From Erpobdella octoculata (lineage: Eukaryota > Annelida > Clitellata > Hirudinida > Erpobdellidae): a DNA stretch of 64,000 bases. The DNA is taken from assembly GCA_963978895.1 (NCBI GenBank), contig OZ022244.1:8958423-9022422 (forward strand). The letters are read 5' to 3'. Below the pieces are notes generated by a model that worked only from the letters and a program-made list of their open reading frames with translations, made no database searches and was not told where the DNA came from. The position numbers were made by a program, and so were the translations under genes. Below are positions 50,440 to 63,530 of the stretch, in pieces (within the stretch, counting starts at the first letter, position 1; each line of letters begins with the position of its first letter).

Positions 50440-52293
50440 GTAATAATAATCACTCTAGCAGCCCTAGCTCAACGACGATCGCACTGTCAACTACGGATAA
50501 TAATAATAGCCGTGTTATTAATGACAGAGTTACATTATGGGTCCCTCTTGCGGTAGTGGTTGCTCTAACGTTTTTTCTCACCGTGTTAATAATATGTGGC
50601 CACAAGGTTCGTCGCATATGCTTCAAACAATGGCGTACCGAGCGAGGTTTTTTAAATTTCATTTGCTATAAATTATAAATGATTATAATTATAGTTTTAA
50701 AGCAACGTATGTTCTGTTTTAAATGCTAAACTACCCATGTTCTACAAAACTTCACGTTTAATTAATGTTAATTTTATCAGCTCCTCCTGCAGATCCACAC
50801 AATGTTCAAATGACATTAACTGTTCCAAATGCAAGATCTTCTGTGCCAGAAACGCCGCCCCCTGCATATGCATCCTTGGAGAGGCAGTTTAGTTATGTCA
50901 GTCGGATCAGCCAAAACAGTAGCCAAAGTCATATTTTGTTTTGTGACATATTTTATAGGTTAAAGTTAAATGTGATGTGGAATAAAAAACAAGTGATTTT
51001 TTGCACAAATTCAATACACAGTTGAAGTTCCTCCAGAATATGATGATGCTTCGGAGACTTCATCCATAGTTCTGCCAAGTCACAAAAAAGTGGTGGTTAG
51101 TGATCCCAGGGGTGATCCGAGACAATTTTCAAGGTCAATTTCTGCTAATGAAGCCATGCCAACTTGCAGGTTTATAACAATTAAATGTTCATGTTTGAAT
51201 CAATCAAATTAACTTTTCATAAATTCAATGGTGCTCTTCAATAAATTAATTAAATAGAAATGTTTTCGAACGTTATGAAAAGTAAACAATAATAAATCTG
51301 AAGTTAAAGAAAGATATTCAGCATAAGAAAAGGAACTTTTGGCAAAAGTATGATTTATTGAGGGTAGGAAATAATGATTCTGAGAAGAGGATCTTGAATT
51401 GCTTTTGTATTAAGGCTGTATAATAAATTATTTTAAATAATGAGGATAAAACTATGTTTTAATTTAAACATCATTACAGATAGTTTAAAACTTAGTCTAC
51501 ATTTAATGGGAAGCCAATGTAGTATTATAAGAGAAGGAGTGATGTGGGTATAAGCAGGAGAGCGATTTACAAGTTGAGCATCAAAATTTGAAACTTTATT
51601 CAAAGGTTTTAAATTATTTTCAGGTAAGCCATAGTATAGAGAATCACATCAAATTATTCAAGATAAAATAAAAGAAACTAATAGGTGCAACAAATGATCA
51701 TCTAAATATGATATAATTGTTAAATTTGTCAAAGATGGATTTATTTACTTATTGTATTTGGCTAGTCAAAGTTAGTTTTGAGTCAAAGAAAAATCTTAAA
51801 ACTTTGAATGAGATTTGATGCCTGAGAAGTTAATCTATTTAAATTAAATGATTTAAATATTGTTAAAAATATTGTATTGAATTTTTAGCTGTAATCAAAA
51901 CAATTTATACACAGGCATGTAGATAGAACGCAAAGTGACCTTCAGTTATCTACAACAGTATTTGATCCAGATGAGATTATTTTGGCAGCCTGGACAGAAA
52001 CACATACCGGTGAGTTTGGCACATCTTCAACTTATCGTGCCCACATTCCTGACATTGTCAGAGAGACTTCTAAGGAAGAAGAAGAGATTAATTTCAATAA
52101 CGAAGGAGTACAATCTAATTCAACTAGTCTCAAGATGTCAGACGTAGTTTTTGTAATTTCTGATGACTCGCATTCTGCTTCTTTAGATGATACCTTCGAT
52201 AACGAAATGTCCACAATCCAAATAGCTTCTAATTTTAACAGTTCTACACTAACTTTGACCGAGTCTGATAATATTGAGAGCTCCAGGGTGTGA
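50440..52293 (+). CDS. Single-pass membrane protein with cytoplasmic PPxY motifs, 3' four exons
   Basis: Exons 50440-50646, 50781-50927 (donor may be nine bases earlier), 51022-51169 and 51915-52293 join in phase to about 293 residues. The first exon ends a Ser/Thr/Asn-rich, presumably extracellular segment and then has one membrane span (VTLWVPLAVVVALTFFLTVL) followed by basic KVRR. The cytoplasmic part holds PPPAY in exon 2 and PPEYDD in exon 3, both PPxY sites of the type bound by WW domains of NEDD4 ligases (known for such motifs); the rest is acidic and Ser/Thr rich, ending DNIESSRV. The ectodomain exons and start codon lie further left and were not found. I do not recognise the family; PMEPA1/LDLRAD4-type adaptors have a similar layout, but I see no sequence likeness. 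Confidence 0.75.
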
Positions 52294-53429
52294 CCATTAT
52301 AACTTTTTTTATCATTATATGGTACAAGTAATTTTATTAATCAGATTTGTTTGTTACGCCATTTGGTTTTTTTGTGATTTGCTAGTTTTGTTTTAGGTAA
52401 TTTTGTTGGTATTTAGAATGTGATGATGTTTATAAATACTTCTGTAATTTTTTATATAAGCAATCACATTACTTGGAGATTGGACCAATATTTATCCTAC
52501 GATAATCTTTTTTCAAATGTTATCAGCTGTATTTTTAGATGTGAAAATACTGACAGTGAATTGATAACTCCAATTACTACGCAGTTGTAACTATGTGAAA
52601 ATGTTTGTTGATTTGAAATCTAGCAACCAGTGAGACATTGACAAAACCTTATTTTTTCCATTTTTACCGAATCATATCACTTGTTTGTTTTCTGTCTTTC
52701 TTTTGCTGCTAACACCTGCTTACAAAATGCCTCTTCAAGTGATCTCTATTTCATTGTTGCCTTAAATAAGAAGCAATCATTTGATTATTATGTTTCAAGT
52801 TGTTTGTTGGTGAAGGTATGATCAAATGGATTTAAGTTTTTGTTTTGATCAACTGCATGTTTATTTAATGACTAACTCGTGAGCTTTTAATAAAAGTCAA
52901 GATATTAATGTAAAAATGTCCTTAATCAGTTTGAAATTTAGATATTCAATTCACTTGATTTATTTTCCATGCCTCACTTCTGATCAGAGTTGTTAGCAGG
53001 ATGGAAGTTTTGAACCCTCTGGCATATCAAGTCACAAATTAGTTATTCTGCTATAATGTACAATATACATGTAGTATATGTCGAATTTAAGTATGCTATA
53101 CTTAAATGTTTAAAATATTTGTTTTATTATCAAGAAATATTCAGTGTCATTGTAAGAATCAGATTTTGTATTTAGTAAGGGAGGTGCTATACTTGCTGAC
53201 AACTCTACTCTTAGATGTATGCCAACAGAAAAAAAATTATAGACAACAAAACACTTCTTTTAATTGTAATCAGTTATTTAAAAGTTTAGCAACATCCCAT
53301 TCAATTTTGATAGGTATCTTTGTTTCCCTGGAACATTAACTAAAATTTCAGTTTTGAATTCAACTACTATAATAACTATAGGTTTATCTATTATCGTCTC
53401 TAATTGGTATTCGGCTTTCCCAATTTGTA
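52294..53429 (+). other. 3' UTR and downstream spacer of the PPxY gene
   Basis: An AATAAA hexamer occurs near 52890, suggesting a 3' UTR of about 600 bp. Beyond it no gene was recognised up to the LINE at 53430. Confidence 0.4.
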
Positions 53430-56400
53430 ACAATCAATTAGTGACATTGGCTCTGTGGTTCGGGCCGATAGAATAGAACCACCGTGTATCCTCCTATGCG
53501 TGTCGTAAAAGGCGACTAAAGGGAGGTTCTCAGGAAGGGCATCCAGGTAAAACTTTGCTCCAAATTCCATATAGGTTACAAAACAAAGAATTTCATGCCG
53601 GCTCGGATGTCGCCCGGTCAAACAAGGTCCGCGCTTTCTTATCTGGGCCTAGATGGAAGAGAAAAGTTAGCTATGGGCTTGAACGAGAATTTAGAGGGTT
53701 CAAGTGTTTGTTTGAGAATTGGCTCTGTGAATGTTGGAACGATGAGGGGAAGAGATGGTGAGGTTGCTGATATGGCAGCAAGACGATGTTTAGATTTTTG
53801 TTGTCTTCAGGAGACTGGCTGGAAAGGTGAAGATTCCAGAAAACTTGGTGAGTATAAGTTTTTCTGAATGGGTTCTGAGAAGGGAATTCATGGTGTGGGA
53901 ATGCTGGTAGCAGATAGATGGGTTGAGAAAGTGTTGGAGGTCAAGCGTGTGAGTGAGAGATTGTTATTGCTTCGTGTAATTGTGGGTAAGTCGGTGCTGA
54001 ACTTGCTGTCTATATATGCTCCGCAAGTAGGTCGGCCAATGGAGGAGAAAGAGGAATTTCTTGCTATGATGGTTAAGGTTGTGTCTGATATAAATGTTGA
54101 TCTGTGGTGATTTTAATGGACATGTGGGAACTGGAATTCATGGATTTGAAGGTGTTCATGGGGGTTGTGGGTTTGGTAAGCGAAATCTGGAAGGTGAGTT
54201 GATATTAGAATTTGCTGATTCATTGAACCTTGCTGTCGCCAACACTTTGTTTAAAAAGGAGGATAATAAGTTGATAACATATGAGTCTGGTGGGTGTTGG
54301 ACTGTTGTTGATTACATTTTAGTCAGAAAATTGATTAGGGACGTTAAGATTATCCGAAGTGAAGCATGTATCCCACAGCACAAATTGCTTATTTGTGTTA
54401 TTTATTCTCAAACAGAAGGGCCTATCGGCCTCTAATACCATTCGGACAGTACAAACGAAACAAAAAAAACCAATAAATGAAATATGTACACATACTCAGT
54501 TGCAAATCGTAAATTGTTAAGATGTTAGAAACATACAATAGCAAGGTATGCTCACGTATAACATATTGAATAAGATATTAAGTCTTCTAAATATTTAAAT
54601 TTTGCATTTATGGAACGGTTAAACCTGACAAATTGTTGTTCTTAACGCTTATACATAATGCCGTGAAGTTGAAACTTGCACCGCAATCTTCAAAATCCCT
54701 CTAAATACTTCCAAAAATCTGTTCATTTGACATCCAGATCTGCTAACGCTTCATGAAAAATTCAAAGTCTTGAAAACTTAGATAAATCCATCTGATTTAT
54801 CAAGCTTCTGAACCGACTGTAGTTTGATGATCCAACAACATCCTGAGGCAAAGAATTCCATGCTGAGACCACGCGTCCAGTTATGAAAAACCTGGCATCG
54901 TCAGTTCTATATTGACCTGGCATCAGTTTGTAGCTATGGCCCCTTGTTTTTTCATAATTTGCTCGTTTAAATTGTCCAACCAGGCTATAATCCACCATTC
55001 CATTTAAAGATCTGTAGCAGAAACAAAGGTCTGCGATAAGTCTGCGCTCTTCTAGAGTTTTCAACCCCAAAAAGCTGAGTATGGTAGATGGCTGATATTT
55101 GGAACCATACGGGTGAATCTTTTCTGAACCTTCTCCAGGCCGTCGATTAGGTACTTGTGCCGAGGGCTCCAAACTGGAGAGCAGTATTCGAGCAATGGTC
55201 GCACGTATGTAGTGAATGCTTTTTTCATCAGATACGGAGCTGAATGAGAGGGTGAAGAAATGTAATGTGAAATTTGTAGAAAGATGTAAGGTTTGGAAGC
55301 TGAAAGAGACAGAGACGGAATGCATCTTCAAAGAAAGAGTGCAAGCTAAAGCTGCTGTGGTGATGAATGGTCTTGGTGATGTCGAGAATGATTTGGAGCA
55401 GTGTTTGCTTGAGGAAGCAGTAGCCCTGTGTGGGGTTACAAAAGGTATTAGTAGGCATAAGGAGACATGGTGATGGAATGAAGAGGTTGCAGCCCTGGTA
55501 AAAGAGAAACGTCGGCTATTTAACTTGTTGAAGTGCCAGCAACCTGGGAAAAATCTAGCAACCAAGGAGAGCTACAACCAGGCCAAACGCATGGCTAAGA
55601 AAGCTATCTTTAATGCTAAGAACGCTGTCCGAAAGACTTTTTGCGAAGATTTGGATAGGGAGGACAGGAAAGGAAATGTGTTCAGGGTAGCCAAGCAGCT
55701 AATGCGTAAAAACCGGATTTAGTGGGGGTCAACTGCGTGAAAGACAATGAAGGTAAGGTTGTGGCTGAGGATAGTAGGTTGTTGGAGGTATGGAGAGCAC
55801 ATTATGATAGAATTTCTAATGAGGAGTTCACTTGGGATGCAAATGGTCTAACTCATGTAAATCCTGTTTGTAGACCTAGTGAAAAGTTAACTACTCTGGA
55901 AGTTAGTAATGCAATCCATAAGATGAAACGTAACAAGGCAGCAGGACCTTCAGGAGTGGTGGCAGACATGTTGAAAGCTGCTGGAGCTGTTGGTATATTG
56001 TGGATGATTGAAGTGTGTAATGCAGTAGTGAAGGATGGTAAAACCCCTGTAGAGTGGAATAAGAGCTGGATGGCGAATGTCTACAAGGGAAAAGGCGATG
56101 CATTAGCATGTGGCTCATACAGGGGCATTAAACTAGTAGAACATGCAATGAAAGTTTTAGAGAGGGGGATTGAAAAAAGAGTAAGGAAGATTGTGAAAAT
56201 TAATGGTATGCAGTTTGGTTTCATGATGGGGAAAGATACTACTGTTATTTTCATAGTTCGTCAGCTGCAGGAAAAGTATCTTGCCTAGAACAAAGATCTG
56301 TGGATGGCCTTTGTTGATCTTGAAAAGGCATTTGATAGAGTACCCCGTGAGATAGTGTGGTGGGCACTGAGATGTCTAGATGTGGATGAATGGTTAGTTT

Positions 56401-57036
56401 CTGTGATAAGAACTATGTATGATGATGCAGCGACAGTGGTGAGAGTGAATGGAAAGGAGAGTGATGCTTTCAGCATTAAGGTTGGAGTGCATCAGGGTTC
56501 AGTTCTCAGCCCATTGTTGTTTATCATTGTTTTAGAGGCCTTATCACGGGGTTCAGGGTAGGGTTGCCAATGGAACTGCTCTATGCTAATGATCTTGTTT
56601 TATTAGCTGAGACAGAAGATTTTCTCCTGGAAAAGTTAAGGATCTGGAAAATTGGCATGGAAGCGAAAGGCCTTAGAGTGAATGCGAGTAAGACAAAAAT
56701 AATGAAGTGTCGGGCCGGAATGGGACAGGTGGAGAAGTCGGGTAAATGGCCATGTAGTGTATGCAGAAAAGGTGTTGGCTCCAATTCTATCTGTAAGAGT
56801 TGGGTCCATAAAAGGTGCAGTGGCATTTTGGGTAGTTTTAAAGATCTTGTTGGCGTAAAAGTGCAGATGATTGGGTTTCGGCAATTAGAGATGTGGATGT
56901 TGTAGGAGTGAAAAGTAAAGGAAGAAGTAGGAAGACTTGGTGGGAATGTGTGAAGAAAGACATGGATGAGCTCGGTCTGAAGCGGCAGTCTGCCCTGGAT
57001 CATGACTTGTGGAGGGGCCTGATATGGAAAAACGTC
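53430..57036 (+). pseudogene. LINE with apurinic endonuclease, RT and PHD-like finger, inactivated
   Basis: A 5' leader with TGTCGTAAAAGGCGACTAAA precedes coding from about 53595. Endonuclease: IGSVNVGTMRGRDGE, CCLQETGWKG, SIYAPQVG, CGDFNGHVG, with stops or frame breaks at 53866 and 54107. A CR1-like insert occupies 54396-55228. Coding resumes with ELNERVKKCN and then RT motifs: NKAAGPSGVVADML, GSYRGIKLVEHAMKVLE, FVDLEKAFDRVPRE, VHQGSVLSPLLF. The catalytic box reads YAND instead of YADD. After it come CSVCRKGVGSNSI and WVHKRCSGI, a damaged zinc finger. Several further frame breaks (55487, 55722, 56288, 56560). Clearly dead; clade not assigned. Confidence 0.85.
54396..55228 (-). mobile_element. 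5'-truncated CR1-like LINE inserted in the other LINE
   Basis: On the minus strand: AFTTYVRPLLEYCSPVWSP and KYLIDGLEKVQKRFTR in one frame, then FLGLKTLEERRLIADLCFCY and GHSYKLMPGQYRTDDARFF in another, to a stop at 54762; the 3' UTR ends GGCCGATAGGCCC and GAATAAATAA. It is only the last part of the RT gene. The surrounding endonuclease and linker sequence resumes on the other side. No target duplication was identified. Confidence 0.8.
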
Positions 57037-57972
57037 CAATCAGTGATATTCAAGTTAACTGTAACACAAACTGAAATCGGAAAATAATGGTCAGTTAAGT
57101 GTAATAGTAACTGAAATACGGCGAATAACTCTAACTGTAATAGTAACTGAATAATAAATTCAGTTAAATAATACAAAAATAATTAATAACTGAAAAATAT
57201 TTTTAATGTAATTTTTTTCTAAATAAATTAATTATTAGATTTATTTTTTTATCTAAAGATAAAAATCGAGTTCTTTGGAGTTACGTAACAAATAGTATAT
57301 ATGGTGCTGTTTAGTTATTCGCGGCCTTTTGTTATTATTGATAGTGCTGTTGCAATCGTTCCGTGAAAAATGATTAAGAACAATAGTGGCAGAAAACAAG
57401 AAAGTAGTGTATGGAAATATTTTGATTATGAGCAATCAGTTGACAATCTTCTGATGAATTGTGCCAACCTCCTTTAAAAAGATTTAAGAGGCTTGTCCAA
57501 GAAATTGAAGCTTCCTGTTCTCCAAGCAAGCAATCTAGCCACGGAAGTTCTGTTGAGGAAGAACTTAATGCTTATCTTGGGGCTTCAAAAAAATTAGCTG
57601 CTAATCAAACTGGTTTAAGTTTCTGGACAGCCTCAGAGACAGTGTATCCTCTAAAGACCTTATCTCTGCACCTGCTTCAGAAGCATATGTGGAGCGCATC
57701 TTCTCGGTTTGCAGTGATATGACTGCAGGAAAAAAAACAGGCTCTCCAAGAATCTAGAAACTCGGGTTTTTTGAAAATGAACTCGAAGTTTTATCATTTT
57801 ATAAATAATTATTTTTGGCTGTGTATAGAATCTACAGTTAACTGTAACTTTAACTTAAAAATAAATAAGTGTAATAGTAACTGAAAAATGTTTGTGGAAA
57901 AATAACTTTAACTGAAACTGAAAAATGTTGTAACCTTAACTGTAACTGAAATATCACTGCGTCCAACCCTAG
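57037..57972 (+). mobile_element. Internally deleted hAT element
   Basis: The right end, TGATATTTCAGTTACAG inverted before GCGTCCAACCCTAG (57972), matches a left-end CAGTGATATTCAAGTT at about 57043. Both ends carry many TAACTGTAAT/TAACTGAAA subterminal repeats. Inside, a BED-finger start (VWKYFDYEQS, about 57405) is joined to the end of the transposase (EEELNAYLGASKKL, then ISAPASEAYVERIFSVCSDM and NLETRVFLKMN). The catalytic middle is deleted. Confidence 0.8.
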
Positions 57973-60140
57973 CATAGCGTGGAATAGGGACGTTTCAAAA
58001 ATAAATGATGAATTAGTGCTATTTTTAATCCTGCAAAATTCAGCAACAATGTATTTATATTTAGTCCATGTATATTATTAAAGGGACATTCATTAATGAA
58101 AACTAGACCACACAGACACTGATTAGTAATAGTTCAAAAAATACACAAAGAGCAATGCTGAAAATAACTAATTAAACTTCTCTTAAATCCTCAGACAAAA
58201 TTATTCTGTTGTAATAGCTTAAAACACGTTATTTGACTTGCACAGAATTAATAAAACGTGTTAAATATCTTAAGTTTATTGATATTTTCATCTGCTACAG
58301 TTTGTGGGTTTACACAGATACTTTTTATAATGGATCTGATCATGCCTTTATTATGAGTTGTACAAAACTTAAACAAAACAATAAACATAACAAACTATAT
58401 TATTTTGCTAATTAAAAAGGTGTTACAGAAATTCAGTTTTTGAATGACCTGAGCTGGACAAAAATATTTCAAAACCTGTAATTATAAAACCAGAAATGTC
58501 ATGTTTGGAGTCCTTCTTTTACTAATCTTATAGGTGTTTTGTTTGAGTGGGGATGGAATTTATTCAAGACATTTTTGTGAAGATGGGAAATAAGTTAGAA
58601 AACAGTCCATTGAAATGTGGCGAATATAGAAATAACCCTGTACTAACGTGGTGGTAAAAAATAATTATACCTTCATGTTACATTCTATCTTTCAATAAAT
58701 TATGTTGCATCTTCTTGGGCATTTGGCCAATGCACCTCTAATGATCAACATTTAAAATGGAATGGTTTAAAATATCCAGAATAGAATACATGTTAATAAT
58801 GATTCAAATCATTATCCCATGTCTCAACACTTGGAATACAATATATAAAAGACTGATTGTTTCCTTTCAGAGTAGTACCTCACTACATATTTAAATGAAA
58901 GTTGTGCTGGTCATTGGAATGAATTTACCTAGTGAGCAGAGCCATAGAATGACAGAATTTTATTAGTTAGGCATCATGTTGAATCTTTGTTGAACATATA
59001 CACTACAAAACACATCCTATTAACTTTTAAATCATAATTATGATATGAAATCACTGTAATGAATGTAATCCAAAAACAATTTTATGTCACAGCTCTTTTA
59101 TTGAAAAACTTTTATCCAATGCAGAAAAACAATTTCAAAAAATACTTTTATTTACATCTTGTTTTTGCCATGGAGGTCAATCCTGTCTACTGCCCTGTGC
59201 TATATCTGTAATAAAATTGACACTGTAGAAAAGATAAGTATAAAAATACATGTTAGATATTATATGACTTCAGTGAATCTTTACATTGTATTCAGAAAAC
59301 TTTAACAAAATCTAGAATGAATAAATCAGCAGACAAATCTGCTTTAATTCAATAAGCTAAGTCATTGATACAAACTCACATAGTATTCATTTTTACTGCT
59401 TCATATGCAATTTACTCAAGCTTCTATTACAGAAATAAAATAAATCTAAAAATGATAAAAAGTTAACTCCCTAAAAACTAGAGCATATTTACAAGCTTAT
59501 TAAAATGTTTGGAGAGGAACGAAGTGGCACTCCATGTCTTAGATTACCACCCTAGAATCTCCATCTTGATTTTGTACACATAACAAAAGATAGCCTTGAC
59601 TGACAGACCAACCATAGTATGTTAACACGTACCATGAAGAAGCCAAATAAATACCTAAATTCGTATTGTCTGTACGGCAACACCTTATTCTAATTGACAT
59701 TCATACATTAACATTATTACTTGAAAACATTAGGACTAGGACGACTAGGTGCTGAAGATTACCTTATTGCATTATAGTATTATAGTTATTATACTATTAT
59801 ACTTACTGTAGGGTTTACTTTATCAACAGCTGTTTGTCCTGCTTGATGGGCATTATCATCCAACTTCTAAAATGGCACCTTGATCATAAAAGTTTAAACT
59901 TAAAGTAAAGTAATCCTTTACTTTAAAAACGAATCACCAATATTCACTTTGGTGGCGTGAGAGATAAGAACAGGAACGAGAACGATATTATTAATCTTTG
60001 CCATTCTCAAAGACAAATATTATCTCTACAGAAAAAACAGTAATTATTAAAATTATACAAATAATAATTGACGTAAATTATTTATATGCATCTATAAATT
60101 TGAGATAATAAATAAATTACCAAATGTACGTTTATTTATA
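57973..60140. other. Long spacer; one weak exon candidate on the minus strand
   Basis: Mostly AT-rich, non-coding. On the minus strand 59873-59811 reads KLDDNAHQAGQTAVDKVNPT between a possible acceptor and a GTAAGT donor; a further acceptor lies at 59213 and an AATAAA near 59100. A gene ending here would be minus-strand and could have its last exons in this stretch. I recognise no family. Confidence 0.25.
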
Positions 60141-60144
60141 TAAA

Positions 60145-60357
60145 CTAGCTGTTCCCGTTGCGGCTTCGCTTCATAGATATCTATGGTTTGCTCGCTTGAA
60201 ATTAGAGAATTTGAATCTTGCATCCATAGTAGAGTAATGCACCGGCCAATTTTTTACGGTCCGGCCCGTCGATGACTTGGCCCGTTTCATAAGCCAAAAA
60301 TTCAGGCCCGGCCCAGCCCGTCGAATTTGGGCCCGGCCTAATTTTACAGGCCTAAAA
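60145..60357 (-). mobile_element. Helitron-like terminus, inverted
   Basis: CTAG at 60145-60148 with the hairpin region TTGCGGCTTCGCT is the reverse of the end at 62249. The next 200 bp contain GGCCCGGCC motifs, then the next element starts. Confidence 0.5.
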
Positions 60358-62249
60358 TCTATATATATAAAAGAACATGTCCTGACTGACTGACTGACTG
60401 ATAATCAACGCCGAGCTCAAACGCCTCATCCTAGGAACGTGAAATTTGGAACATATATTACTTTTATAGCGTAAACATCCGCTAAGAAAGGATTTTTGAA
60501 AATTCTGCTCCGGAGGGGAAAAAACTGGAAAACAAACTTTTTTCTAAAATAATGTATATCTCGAAAACCAAAAATGAGGAGATTTTGAAATTTGGTATAT
60601 AGATTCTTTTTGAAAAATAAAAAAATACGTGTTTCACCATTTTTTGAAAATTCGGTTTCCCGGACCTCAAATGTGGGTTGGAAAATTGGGTTATTTGGTT
60701 TTTAAAATAACTGCTACTCAAAAACTGTGAATGCTACAGGAGTAAAAATTAGTATTTAGTTTCTACCCCAAAAATAATTAAATACGTGTTTTAGCATTTT
60801 TTAAAAATTTGGTTTCCAGGACTTCAAATGTGGGGTGGAAAATATGGTTATTTGTTTTTTAAAGTAACTGCTACTCAAAAACTGTAAATACCACAGATGT
60901 AAAAATTAGTATTTAGTTTCTATTCTAAAAATAAAAATATACGTGTTTTACCATTTTTTTAAAATTTGGTTTCCAGGACCTCAAATGTGGGGTGGAAAAT
61001 AAGGTTATTTGGTTTTTAACATAACTGCTACTCGAAAACTGTAGATGCTACAGGAGTAAAAATTAGTATTTGGTTTCTACTCCAGAAATATGATATACGT
61101 GTTTTACTATTTTTTGAAAATTTGGTTTCCAGGACTTTAAATATGAGGTGGAAAATAGGGTTACTTGGTTTTTAAAGTAACTGCTACTCAAAAACTGTAA
61201 ATGCTACAAAAGTAAAATTAGAACTTAGTTTCTACTCTAAAAATAATGATATACGTGTTTAACCATTTTTTGAAAATTTGGTTTCCAGGACCTCAAATGT
61301 AAAGTGGAAAAAGGGTTATTTGATTTTAAAATAACTGCTACTCAAAAACTGTAAGTGCTACAGATGTGAAAATTAGTATTTTGAGGTTTTGTGCCGGTTA
61401 AAAGTAGATGAGTTCAGTTTATCACCGGACGGACGGGCCAAGCCTTTATTTTAGGGTCTTCATACGGCCCTGCCCGAACCTTAAATCAAGGTGGGACGGG
61501 CCGAGATTTTTAACCAAGTATATAGACATTTTAATGATTTTAGGGTGTTCAGACGGGCCGGGCTAAGCCTGAAGTCAAGGTGGGACGGGCCGAAGTTTTT
61601 CAACAAGTATATAGAACTTCTAGGCCTGTAAAAACGGGCGGGCCCATATTAGACGGCTCTGCCCAAACCTTAAATCAAGGTGGGACGGGCCGAGATTTTT
61701 AACCAAGTATAGACATTTTAGTGATTTTAGGGTGTTCAGACGGGCCGGGCTAAACCTGAAGTCAAGGTGGGACGGGCCGAAGTTTTTCAACAAGTATATA
61801 GAACTTCTAGGCCTTTAAAAACGGGCGGGCCCATATTAGACGGCTCTGCCCAAACCTTAAATCAAGGTGGGACGGGCCGAGATTTTTAACCAAGTATAGA
61901 CATTTTAGTGATTTTAGGGTGTTCAGACGGGCCGGGCTAAACCTGAAGTCAAGGTGGGACGGGCCGAAGTTTTTCAACAAGTATATAGAACTTCTAGGCC
62001 TTTAAAAACGGGCCGGGCTCATATTAGACGGGTCGTGCTGGGCCAGGAATTTCGGTTTTTGAAACGGGCTGGGCCAAGTTGTCGACGGGCCGTGCTGGGC
62101 CAGGAATTTCGGTTTTTGAAACGGGCTGGGCCATGTTTTCGACGGGCCGAGCCGAGACCTAAAAAATTGATCCGTGCAGTACTCTACTATGTATGAACGG
62201 TTCAAATTCTCTAATTTCATGCGAGCGAAGCCGCTACGGGCACTGCTAG
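60358..62249 (+). mobile_element. Helitron-like non-autonomous element with two internal tandem arrays
   Basis: Begins TCTATATATATAAAAGAACA with CTGACTGACTGACTGA and ends GCGAGCGAAGCCGCTACGGG plus CTAG (62246-62249) before T. Positions 60413-61445 are similar to 10500-11545, including the 157-bp array (motif near 60653, 60810 and on). Then comes a second array, 61482-62040, unit about 188 bp, rich in GACGGGCCGGGCTAA. No coding sequence of its own. Confidence 0.75.
61482..62045. repeat. 188-bp tandem repeat rich in GGGCC
   Basis: The phrase TAAATCAAGGTGGGACGGGC begins at 61482, 61671 and 61858. Within each unit a second phrase, GTCAAGGTGGGACGGGCCGA, gives a half-period, so the unit is itself an old duplication. 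Confidence 0.9.
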
Positions 62250-62439
62250 TTTCTATATACTTGGCGAAAAGTTTTGGCACGTCCCACCTGGCCCGGCCCC
62301 TGTAGTACTCTAATCCAAAGAGACCTATACGGATTTTTTAGACCCGCTCCCGGATTATTTTTTAGACAGAATATTCTAGGCCTGGCATATTATCTAGCCC
62401 GTTTGTTGTTTATATATGTGTATATATAATCTATATACC

Positions 62440-62647
<208 letters not shown>

Positions 62648-62942
62648 TCAACAGAAACTACACAGACATAAAAATTATATATTTCTACACAAACTCACAT
62701 TTCCACAGAAACAACAACAAAATAACAGGCAAATAGCAGCAGCAGATCGTTGTATACCAAACTTGCTCAATGTTACTTTCAAGCAAGCCTACGTACAAAC
62801 TAAAAGAGAATGAAACATTTTCTTATTGTGGAACGAAATGATTAATCTTCAGTAAAATCACTTTTAATTCTTTGTTATGTTCGAAATAATCCATGAAAGT
62901 TGTTAAAGCAGATAAAACACTTAAATAATAAAAGTCATAATT

Positions 62943-63187
62943 ATGTTAAATACGAAGAAGATCTGGATTGGTATTGTTATAATTATTATCTTAGGATTGA
63001 ATCGTGCATTGGCAAAAAAAGGAAAAATAAAGTCGAGGTTTTTGAAACTTATTAATGGAAATCCTATCTTTCACTTTATTAAACAAAAATGTGTTAGAAC
63101 ATGTTGTACTAAATTGTTATTTCAGGCAGAATGATATCATAGATCACCTACTGAAAGGTTATTCAAAGAACGATCCGCCACTAGCAA
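62943..63187 (+). CDS. Cys-loop ligand-gated ion channel subunit, first two exons (gene continues right)
   Basis: Exon 1 (62943-63037) encodes a signal peptide, [20 protein letters not shown], and a basic stretch; exon 2 (63126-63187) gives [20 protein letters not shown]. Phase is consistent (TCG AG joined to G CAG) and borders are GT-AG with a strong GTAAGT donor. The segment I-x-D-x-LL-x-GY followed by Pro is the start of the extracellular domain in GABA-A, glycine and related pentameric receptors (family knowledge). No further exon is clear before the window ends; a 218-bp (AT)n tract lies in the next intron. The assignment rests on a short stretch. Confidence 0.55.
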
Positions 63188-63305
63188 GTAAGTTATTGGA
63201 GTATGCGTCCATACGCTGATGTTTTCTTCTTTCAAATAAATACAATTGAACTATTTTTTAAATCCCTAATATTAAATGCATCGCCGGTTTGCTTGTTTGC
63301 TTGTT

Positions 63306-63530
<225 letters not shown>

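Noticed and set aside
54762..55565. 267-codon minus-strand frame read as one protein
   Set aside because: Only the 3' part is CR1-like RT; the rest is antisense to another LINE, so the frame spans an insertion boundary.
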